From: Colius striatus
Lineage: Eukaryota > Chordata > Aves > Coliiformes > Coliidae
Assembly (NCBI RefSeq): GCF_028858725.1
Contig: NC_084767.1
Location: 3,399,501 to 3,463,500, forward strand
DNA: 64,000 bases
Direction of reading: 5' to 3'
Positions 54,346-64,000 of the stretch are shown piece by piece (the stretch's first letter is position 1; the number at the start of each line of letters is the position of its first letter). Position numbers and translations under genes: made by a program. Under the pieces are notes generated by a model, which was not told where the DNA came from, did not search any database, and worked only from the letters and a program-made list of their open reading frames with translations.

Positions 54346-54419
54346 ATTTTCGTCAATTGCTCCCCCCTCCCCCCCCGAAAATAATATTGAAATGAGATTA
54401 AGGATTTTTTTCTTTTTAA

Positions 54420-54810
54420 TACTTGGTGGATCGAAGGCAGCGGCTGACCCACGCAGCGATCTGGCAAAGCTCTTTTAGGGTTAGATGTAATTCTGCCCGA
54501 TGGCCGAGGCGGATGATGCTTTCGATGGGACCCAGCCGCACACTTCAGAGAGCAGGGATGTCCCCGTCCCTCCAGGGTGGTCACAGCAGCCGAACCTCTG
54601 CGCACCCCCACGCGTGAAGCCGCAGTGGAGCCCATCGTGCGGGATGTGAGCTCACAGCTGGCTGCTGCCAAACCCACGGGGGTTCCCCGCAGGAATCTGG
54701 AGAGAGCGCAAATCCTCATCTCGAACGTGCTTTTACACCTAGTCCTCTCCAATCCATTCCCGGCGCTTTGTCAGCCTGGGCGCAGGATGTGTGTGGGATG
54801 GGCAGCGAGA
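54420..54810. other. Moderately CpG-rich stretch
   Basis: GC-rich DNA with scattered CpGs (CCCGATGGCCGAGG, CCCCCACGCGTGAAGCC). Open frames on both strands are unrelated to known families. It separates the inverted-repeat block from the poly(C) tract and AATTA-rich block downstream. Confidence 0.35.
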
Positions 54811-54856
54811 GAGAACATTCCACTCCAGATTCCAGATAGCCCTCCAAGGTTACACA

Positions 54857-54898
54857 GATGATGATGATTATTATTATTCTTTCACCCCCCCCCCCCCC
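54857..54898 (+). repeat. (GAT)n/(TAT)n microsatellite and C14 homopolymer
   Basis: Four GAT-type triplets pass into four TAT triplets (54857-54878), closely followed by 14 consecutive C residues (54885-54898). This is a simple-sequence cluster, probably polymorphic and prone to sequencing error. Confidence 0.85.
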
Positions 54899-55075
54899 TT
54901 TATTTAATTACATTCAGAGTTCTTTCATGGAATTAGTAATTACTCTGATTGCACTTCGAGCTGATCTTAGCCCTGTAGAGGATGCCATCAGGGTCCTGGC
55001 AATGTTACGCAGGAGCGCGAAATTTGTTTGGATGCTCCTAATTCCTCTGTAGATTGTATCGACTCCAAATCTTTT
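54899..55075. promoter_or_regulatory. Candidate conserved non-coding element with TAATTA sites
   Basis: It contains TTTAATTACA near 54904 and GTAATTACTC near 54935, then a CpG-retaining unique stretch with GTTACGCAGGAGCGCG. It looks like constrained non-coding DNA about 7 kb upstream of MSX2. Motifs are seen; constraint is inferred. Confidence 0.3.
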
Positions 55076-58000
55076 TTAAGAACAGCAACAATTTTTATTT
55101 GTGTATATACACATATTTGCACAGAAAGTTATAATAAGCAAAGCAAATCATGCTTTAGAAAATAACAGATGTTGGAAGGATGTTCATTTAGCAAATGATG
55201 AAATTAAATCCATGCAACATTTCTTTTACAGCTTGATTTTGCACAGCCTCTCGAGAAATCAGACACAAGAAGGATCACTACCCCGTCTAGTTTGCAGTCC
55301 TCCAGTCCCTGTTAGTTCAACTTTCCCTCTTGCATATGCTGCTGCTCATGTGAGGTAGTTACAAGTAACCCGTGCTGCCTTGTTTCCATCATTTCCCTCT
55401 GGAAAATAACCCTTTTTTTTTCCCCCAATGTGTGCACTATCTTTGCCTATGAACTTACAAAATACATTTAAAACATCTTCATTTATAGTTTGCAAGGTAA
55501 AAAAAAAGATATATTAAAATTCTTAAAGTCTAATTCAAGGTCTTGCAGAGAGGGAACACTGTCAGAGAGGGCTGGCCATCAGGACACTTTAATCTGTTAC
55601 ACGGGTTTTTGCTTCATCTAATAGTCTGACTCAGGTTTTGTGTGTTTTTTATTAAAAGTCTGCATTTTCTTCTGACTGCACAATCCCAATTTGTTCCACT
55701 GGAAAGTTCTTTGGATAATAGCTCCCCGCAGTTTCTCATTTGCGAAAATCAGTTACTCTACAGTCAAATCAAACTGCTTCCCCCCCCACCAACACTTGTT
55801 TCTTTTCAAAATGGTGTTAACAAGACCACTCTGTTCAGAGATGCTCTTGATATTTAAGGATTTGGTTTGCAGCTGGACCCTGATCCTGTCAGTGGCTTGG
55901 CATTGGTCAGCTTCCACAAGTGAGTACATAACAATGTGGTTCAAAATATTTCAGGATGCAGGCAAACAGCTTAGTCCTGATTTCATGAGCAGCTGTGAAA
56001 ATGGTGAAGAAACATGGGAAACAGAGATTTGTACCAAACAAAGATATTTTTTGCAATGTCAGGGTGTTTGACTGTGATAATGGCGAGCTCTGGATATTTA
56101 AGGTTCAGTTAATAGAGGTTTTATTTCATTTGATTTACTCCAGATGGTTTTCAGCCACAACACAGAGACTTAGACAGCAACCAGAGCTCCAGCGTGCAGG
56201 AGTATCTGAGTAATGAATTTTTGTTTGGCCTGCAACAGATAACAGCCTGGGCAACACTTGGATATGTAATAGTTTGATTCCAGAGTTATACACTGTACAA
56301 GAGGAGGAGGAGAGGGCAAGGGAGGGGGCTGCTGCACTGTATAGCACAATGAAAGTCAGACCCACGTATGCCAAGAAAATAATCTTAAGATTACATTCAC
56401 AGTTTTGTGCATTGCAGAGGGATAAATCTTGAACCAACAGCAACCAGGATAGGTCAGTCAGCCTTGGTCTGCTGTGATAACATTGGCTTTACTTCTCCTT
56501 CATTATCAGTGTAGGTCCAGCAAAGCCAACCTTGTTATGACTTAACTCCAATTACAACTGGCCTCATCAGCCCTAGGTCTAATACGTTAAGGCTTGGCAT
56601 GATCCAGAATTCCCACCAGATCTACTGGATCCAGACCAACACCAGCTAAATTTGCAACATCTCTCTAAGATATGGTAGCCAACAACAGAGAGATAAAGCT
56701 CTCTTTGTCTCTTTTGCACTTCCATTTGTGCTTTAAATCACACACTCTTTCCCATGTGTAAATACATCATTCACAAGTGTAAATTCTTAGTTTATTCAGA
56801 ATGATTTTGATTTCTTTGGTCATGTTTCAAATAGGTCTAGATTAAGTATATCCATTATCACAGCAAAAGAGGGGAAATGCCTTGCCACGAGCATCTACCA
56901 GAGAGTAATAAAGGAGAAACTGTCTGGAAACCATGGAGGTAATTACTAATGGTATGATTAGAGTTGTCACTGGTGTGGTAGAATTCAAAGAGGATAATGC
57001 AAAAGACAGATTATACTCAGTAATTATGAGAGTTGCTGATGCCTTTTGGGGAACAGTAGAAGCTTTTCTCTGTAGCAACTGTTTATTTCAAGTGTAACAT
57101 TTTTGTTAGCAATTATCCTTTTGCTTTTCTTTACTAGTAAAAAGGCTAGCAGGTAAGATCAGATTTTGGGGGGTGTGTGTATTTTCCTCCTGCAGATCAG
57201 TTTGCAGCAAAATGCAAAGTGTTGTCTTTAAGGCAGTGAATGCCAAGAAAAGCAGCTTCTGCAGGCTACAAACAGCACAGAGCAAATCACGGGGCATAGG
57301 TGTCCTCAATTTACCTTCACCATTCCCACTGGGACTTGGATTCAAATGCAGAACATCACTGCAGGCATAGCATGTGCTGCAGGGGCCAAAAGGTCCTAAA
57401 ATCAAAGGGCTTATTCTTAGCTTTGCATTGGCCTTGGCATGAGAAGAGAAGCAGATTAGAATGAGGCAGTTAATTAATGCCCACATGGAACAACCCTTGT
57501 GCATCTGCTGCCCCTTCCCTGAGATCACTGTTTGTGGTTCCAGGAGGTTATTGGAAATAGTCTGTGACTGCTGCATGTTCTCCTCTGACCATCCTTGACT
57601 GCAGCGTGGTCCTGTACGCAGAGGAGTGCTCTGGCTTTACAGATGGCTTTCCTCAGTCTGGCTACATGCCAGGAAGATGGGCAAGGGAGAAGAAGGAATG
57701 AGATGGCATGAGGAGCTGCAACCACACCTGGAAGAAGGGCAGTTTCACCCTCTCTTCCCTAGCACTCAGGATCTCTTCCAAGCAGCCCATGGCCAGGGAG
57801 AAAGCTGTCTCCCCACTCACCTCTGTTGCCCCCACACTGGCTTTAAACACTGCTTCCAGCCCTCGGCTTGATTCAGCAGACGCTGGAGCCTTGCCCAGAT
57901 GTGAAAGGAGACGTTGAAAGCTCCCATCTTGCTTCTTTAGTGCCTTCTCTCCTGCTCCCAAGAGAAGCATCTGTCCTGTTTGTTTCTTCCTGCCCTTATT

Positions 58001-59379
58001 GCAGCCTGGTTTTGTAGCCTGTTGCTCTAACTTCCACTGAAGGGCTGGCTTCACAATACAAGGAGCAGTGAGGCTGCTTCCAAGTTTTCAGACCCACTCC
58101 CACTTCTTTAACTCACCTTTAACAGTTTTTCTTCAGTCCTGTTAGGCTGTAGGCTGGCTATTGCGTAGCATATGAGTGGTGTAGGCTGTCCACTTTTGGA
58201 GGCAGAGGGATGACACTAGCACTGAACCTACAGAAACCAGGGAAGAACAGAATTTTCTAACCACCTCAGAGTGTGTATCTCTGTCAGAAAAGCAAATCAA
58301 CTCTTGTCTCCTCTTTTATTTATTTTTTTTAGGTGAAGCTTTCCAACAACAATATAAAAACTTGGGAGTAACATGAGATCATCCAGTGTTGGATTTGAGA
58401 GAGACAGACTCTCCTTCACATGTGTATTCTCCTGCTAGTTCCATGCAATCTTTAGGGAGAAACATAAATACTGAGTAATTTTATTAACTGTCTCTTCTAT
58501 GGGCTTGTTGGGGCCAAATCTGGATTTAGTAAACCAAACAAACAAACAGCATCTTTCTTTTTTGAAATCAAGAATGTAAGAAAGCATAAACAGGGAGATA
58601 TTAAGTTTTCCAATTAAAAAAAATTATCTTGTATAATTAAAATTCCCACCACCACCTCCCAAATCCTGTGGTGCCAGGAATGAAAGAAGTATAAATGACT
58701 ATAACGTTTTCACTTCCAAGATCCAAATGAAATGAACAACTTGGTACAAGAAAAAAAAAATCAAAAAAAGAATAAAAAAAGAAGTGATGATTCAAATTTC
58801 TGTTTTCTTGAGTGCAGGTGTTAGTGTGAAGAGATAATGTTTATAGTTTTTAGGCTATTGCTGTTCCAGTGAAGTTTCTTGGCTGGTAAAATGGAGATCT
58901 GGAAAAAACTGATCATCAGTTAAACACTAAAAACATAAATGTGTTTAAAGGGAACACCAAAAGCTGATAACAGCGTTTTCAGCCCTAAAATTTACTTCAG
59001 ATATCCAGAGTAATGTGTGTTTGGTATTTTTGGAGTGATGTCTTGAAAATAATTTGCTGCTCCCTGAATATGTTTGTTTTATTATCTATGTTCAAGACAG
59101 CTGACAAGTTGAAAGATGGATAGTGCCAGGGTTTCTTTGGTTATCTCCAAACAAACTCTCTTTATATTCTACAAATTGTATCTTTACCAAGCAGTAACAT
59201 TTGAATCTTAGAGATCTGATCACAAACACTTTTGTTTTTTATATATGCGTGTGTGCACATCTCTATACAAGTATTTATAGCAACTGCATAGAAAAGAATC
59301 TGCTGCTGAGCTTTCAAATAATTCCTAAAATTATACAGTCTTAAATTAAAAGATGATTAACACAAAGACAAGAGCATAA
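55076..59379. other. Gene-free AT-rich spacer
   Basis: I see no exon, RNA gene or recognisable transposon. It holds minor simple repeats, for example A-rich runs at 58749-58783 and a CAAA-type run near 58535-58550. The 130-residue open frame at 57662-58054 (minus) shows no known domain. Confidence 0.5.
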
Positions 59380-59900
59380 AAACATTATTGTCTAACCTGA
59401 GTTTTATAAGTCAGTGGTTGAAACAGAAACTAAGCTGTGGAGCCCTGGCTTCCATTTGATTGAATGACTTTTGAATCATATTTCCCACATCCAAAGCTAG
59501 ATCTGTCTAACTTAGTTGCAATTTGCATTTTAAGTCAAAGGAAATGCAATATCCAGTCAAATATACATTCCAATTGAAGTTGGTTGATTCAGTCTTGCCA
59601 CTTGTCAGTGCTTTGAGCCAGCAGAATTCTCCATGGAGTTTGCAGGAGTGGTGTTTAACTTGCATCATATGTGGCAAATTGCTCAGTGCAATTTAAGCAA
59701 TATTAACCTGAAGGGAAAAGAAAGGTCTGTCACTTATATCTGGGCTGACTCCTCCGTACAACAGTCGTAATTGGTAACTTTGCTTTCATCCTCCTCTCGT
59801 TTGTTTTGTCATGTTTGACAACGTAGACATTTGAAAATTAATGGGTTAATCACCTGCATAATGGCTTTATACAAAATGCCAAAAGGATCTTCCTGGATTT
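59380..59900. promoter_or_regulatory. Candidate long conserved non-coding element
   Basis: About 0.5 kb of unique, low-CpG DNA packed with short factor-like cores: CATTTGATTGAATGAC near 59453, repeated ATTTGCAT- and AATGCAAT-type octamer/POU-like words (59521-59555), TTGGTTGATTC near 59580 and AAATTAATGGGTTAATC near 59835. It lies 11-12 kb upstream of MSX2. The texture suggests constraint. No promoter or coding signal is seen. Confidence 0.35.
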
Positions 59901-62900
59901 TGTTTGCAAGTTTGAATAAGCAGCTTCATTTGTACTGCTGGGAGAGCATCTTGATGAAGGAGGTTGGTTTCAGGAAGGAGAGCTACTTCTTCCTTTTTTT
60001 TTTGAATTCTGGAAATGCTGAAAACAAAAGTTCATCTTGGATTTTGCATTTCTCTTCACAAAATCAGTCAGTGCTCATGTAGCTCTTCGCTTCATGGAGT
60101 CTATTCTCTTTATAAACACGATTTTTTGGTCGCCTTAGCTATAGAGATGGAGTTGAACACACAATTTAACAGGCATTGTGCTTTTAAACTTTTTTTTTTG
60201 AAGTATCAAATATGTTTTTTTGACACATTTCTAAATATATTTTTATTCAAATAAATAAGGTTAAAGCACCCAAAAAGTTGTGGAAAAAAACCCCCAGTGA
60301 ATCACAAAACCTGATGTTTTGATGCAGGGAAAAGAGGAATGATTTTAACAAATATTTCATTTATTTTGAACATTTCCAAGTAGCTCAGTGAAGCATTTTT
60401 CCAAAACCTGTAGCACTTTGTGCTTGCTGACTGACAGCACACAAGCTTCTGGAAACATCTAATTGTGACTCTTCAGGCTGGGTAGCTTATCACAACCATT
60501 TGAATAGTCACTCTTATACAAATAGAGGAGTAATATGATACCCAGCCTTACATCCTCAAACCATAAAGTAAACTTGTTTTTCCATGAAGCAATTAGAAGA
60601 GTACATTTAGACATATCCTTAAAATAAACAACATAAGCATATCTGAAAACATTATTTAATGTTGTAACTTGTGGGTTCTTAGAATGACAGTGTACAGTTA
60701 CTGAAACACCAGAGAAAATATTGATCAAGATGTGCAGGGAACATACGTGGGAAAGTCAGAGTCGTGTCCAGACAGATGAGGGAATTTTTATTCTAACCCT
60801 GATTTTGCAAAATGATTGCTCTTCTCTGTTTTACAACCCAGGAGGGGGTAAGTGTCAGAATACAGGAAAACTCCCAATATTTCCCATGCTTCAGGCCCTG
60901 GAACTCTTATTTTCTTTTCTACATACCATCTTGAACTATTAATTCTGTTAATTAACCCTTTATCTGTTATAAAGGAAAATGCCTCATGATCCTTCACTGT
61001 TTGTTTCTGAGTTTTGCCTAATTTGCACCAGGAATCCATTGCTGCCCTTACAGACACAGTAATTCCCCTCTCAAAACACCAAGAGTCCCTGAAAGCAGAG
61101 GTAGCAGCAGCTGGGGCTTGTGTCTGAGGTGTTCCTGCTTTGAGAAGGTCCTCTCCTGCCTGCTGCTGTGTGCCATCACAGCCAGTAGCTTGTGCTGATA
61201 ACAAAACCCATCCCAGGCACCTCTGGACTTAAGGAAGCTTAAGTCACTTGTGTTTTGCCAGTGTTCTCTCAGTCAGAATTAATTTGGGATCCAGCCCAGC
61301 AGTTGTCCATGTCTTCTCTAGAAGGTATCAGTTGTTCACGTTGCAGACCTGAGGGCTGAGTGTAAAAGCTCTGGGTGCTAATCTGAGCGCAGGAACAGGA
61401 ATAAGCTGTTGCTGCATACAGAGCTGTCACCTAGGGTCTGCAAATCTTGTGGCAGAACCCTTTCTGACTCTATCAGCAGCCCCTGCTCTTGATCCTTCCA
61501 TCCCCTCTGTGAAGGTCACGTTTCCTATTCAAAGAAACAAACGCAAAGAGAGGAAAACCTACTTCAAAATGTAAAGATAAGCTTCCAAAAGGCAATGAAT
61601 CTCAGCTCATTTATTATACCCCTATAGCCAATGATGGTGCAGCATTTCCACCCCCTTAAACTACTGTTTTTTGCTTGCTTGTACGTCTTTTTTTCAAGAA
61701 TTTTCAGATGCCAGTGTAACCACAGCTTTCCTGTCAGAACTGCTGCTCTGAAACATCTTTCAGTGGATCCAGTGTACTCTGTAGTTTCTGGAGTTTATAA
61801 CACAGCCATAAAAAATTGCCCAAGGCTGAATCTTGGTATATTAAGTGTCATCACAGAGGTAATTGCTTTTCTTTAAACACCTAGAAAAAAAATAACAACC
61901 CCAACATCTGAAGTTGCCAAAAGGCTATCATGTCCAAACACCTACACTTCCACAGAAGGTTTTCTTGGCTTTTATTCTAGACTTTCTTTGCCTCTTTTTT
62001 TTTCCCCTGTTCTCAGCTGCTTTTGCAATTGAATGTAGGCATCAGAAAACAAGCGAGGTTATTAACCCACAAAAATGTGTCCAGTTAACAAAATGTTAGG
62101 AAACACAGTGTCTAGGACAACATGTCCTTATTACACACTTTTCTAGCACAACAGTCTCTCTGCTATTAGAGGAATGACTAAAGCATGGGACTGAGGTTTG
62201 AATGTGGCTCTTGTATTAAACCATTGTCAACTCTGACAACAGGAATACTCTAGTTCAGTTTATTTCTGTAGTCCTTCAGTCTTTGTTACACACCAGTAAG
62301 TTCAGATTTACACAGATTAAGTCCTGAAACAAAGCAAGGATGGGCCACGCTGGATTTTCACGAGTAGATTGCTGTGGTTCCAGAAATCTGCAAAAAGCAG
62401 AGTGTGATTCACTCCTGAAAACTGCTCTGGGTTCCTTATTTTGAAAAAACCTTTCTCTAGCACTGTCAGCCAGTCTGAGAGAGCCTAACTTTCAACTTGC
62501 AAATGGTACAAAAACATCTTCCAATTCAAAGAGCTGGTTTTGCTATTTGGATATTTACAAGCTGACACTGGAGGACTGTGAGTGTATAAAATAACCTAAA
62601 AAAACCCTTCCAACCCTGACAAATGAAATAATAAATAAGTAATAACCAAGCCAACCATGTTTCTGGTGTGCATTTCTGTTGTGAAGTTCACCATTTCTCA
62701 TAGTGTCTTGGTTATGGTTTTAGACTTTTCAACATTCACAAACTGTTATTGAGAAGCATTGAGTAGCTGAATGACCCCACCAGGCTCTCTGTACCCTGCA
62801 TGATTCTGTCATCTTCTGGTTAATTTTGTGTTGCAGTCACTTTTCAAGTTTGTTTGGGGAATGCTACTGTTTAGTCAATGTGTAATTTCATAGTATCTCA

Positions 62901-64000
62901 AGCTTGCCCTGTTTCTCTCACCCAAGCCGAAGTTCTGGCTGTCTCAGTTGTGTCATTGCACTGCAATAGCCAAGAGTGTGGTGCTAGGATTTCATCCCTT
63001 CTTACTGACAGATATACTGTTCTCTTTAATTAGGCTCTTTTTTTTTCTCTAGTACGTAAGAGTTTCTGAGTTGAGTGATATGATGGTAGGAAATAAGGTG
63101 GATCTCTGCCCACAGCTTTTAGGCTGCAGTTTTGAGCGTGAAATTTCGGTCCTATATGGCAAGAGGAGCATGACAGCTGTCATCTCCTCTGGGTGAGGGG
63201 TTCAGAGCACATTACTCCTGCTCCTCTGCTCTTGTTTTCCCTAGGACCTCCTACTAGAGTAAGAGCTCCCTTTAGACCCCTCTTAATCCAGCCCGGGCCT
63301 CTCTAGCATTGCTCTTGCCACATTCGCCATGGCTGTTTGTCTTTTCCGACCCTTAAGAGATGTAGTCGTGGCTCAGGAATGAACACCACATCAAAAAAGT
63401 GCGCATGAAACCAATATAGTTCTTTCCAAGAACGCTGCACGCTTGAATACAACCCTAAACAGTCATAGCAATTAACATGCATATTCCAGCATTTCCCATA
63501 ACTAAGTAAGAACGTCTTAGTCTGTCAGCACTTCAGGAAATTTCATCACCTCACTGTCCACTTCTTTCTGCAACTCATTAAAAAAACCAACACATTAAAT
63601 CTAGCTGCTCTGCAGCTCTGACATGAGAACAATCCCCGGGTTGTCTTTCCTTTGCTCTGGGGGGGTTACAGTGTACTGAATGCTACTTGGCAGTTTTGAG
63701 GCAAGAAGATACTTTCTTCCTTGTCCCTAAATGGCAATTTATTTTCTGTAACTGCTCGTTACAGAGAAACTTTACATAAAGTCTGAAAATCCACCAATGT
63801 CTCTCTGCTCCCAAATAAAGGATCTCCATTCAAACACCTTCGTTTACCATGACCTACATTTGGATTTCTCGTGAAGATATAGTCGTAGTTAATACACCCA
63901 TCTGGAGAGGTACCAAGGTGACACCACATGGAAGCTATGTCCATGGTTCAGATAAATCCGTAGCATGGATAGGGGAGCCAGGGTATTAACTACAGCAGCA
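59901..64000. other. Gene-free AT-rich right flank
   Basis: No coding exon or RNA gene is recognised. T-rich homopolymers occur near 59993-60004, 60190-60200 and 63036-63047. A CCCTTCCAACCC word near 62605 and a TGATTCTGTCAT word near 62800 recall CR1 3' ends but are too short to call. The window end does not enter a recognisable gene. Confidence 0.45.

Noticed and set aside
57662..58054. 130-codon minus-strand frame upstream of MSX2
   Set aside because: No known domain, no promoter or splice context, and overlapping frames on the other strand.
62590..62830. CR1 LINE 3'-end remnant
   Set aside because: Only short words such as CCCTTCCAACCC and TGATTCTGT match, without the octamer tail or any body sequence.

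Overview
The window reads as vertebrate nuclear DNA, most probably from a bird. The only protein-coding gene I can support is the homeobox gene MSX2, on the minus strand at about 41.8-48.1 kb. Its 260-residue product, two-exon structure and flanking GC-rich DNA match the vertebrate MSX2 family. The protein looks closest to the sauropsid/avian form as I know it. Interspersed repeats are very scarce: I see no intact CR1, retroviral or SINE copy. That fits a bird genome and a developmental-gene desert. The species cannot be fixed from the sequence alone.

Layout. From 1 to about 34.9 kb there is AT-rich gene-free DNA with short local repeats: a 14-bp minisatellite at 3.07 kb, an (AT)n tract at 12.84 kb, a 49-bp tandem duplication at 27.0 kb and a 16-bp duplication at 28.8 kb. 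It also holds a few blocks that look like constrained non-coding DNA, near 2.1, 13.3, 16.4 and 23.0 kb. From 34.9 to 41 kb the character changes. Several CpG-rich islands alternate with AT-rich, homeodomain-site-rich blocks, and at 34.95-35.2 kb there is a classical-looking plus-strand core promoter (CRE-like pair, GC box, TATAAATA) with no recognisable gene behind it. The MSX2 3' UTR, exon 2, a 3.66-kb intron and exon 1 then run from about 41.85 to 47.93 kb. The promoter CpG island lies just above 47.93 kb. From 48.2 to 55.1 kb the upstream flank holds more CpG islands and several motif-dense blocks that could be MSX2 enhancers. From 55 to 64 kb the sequence is again gene-free, with one long constrained-looking block at 59.4-59.9 kb.

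How it fits together. MSX2 is a BMP-responsive homeodomain repressor of limb, neural-crest, skull and skin-appendage development. Such genes usually sit alone in deserts full of distal enhancers. I interpret most of the window as the MSX2 regulatory landscape. The regulatory calls rest on motif content and sequence texture only. Cross-species alignment and chromatin or transcript data would decide them.
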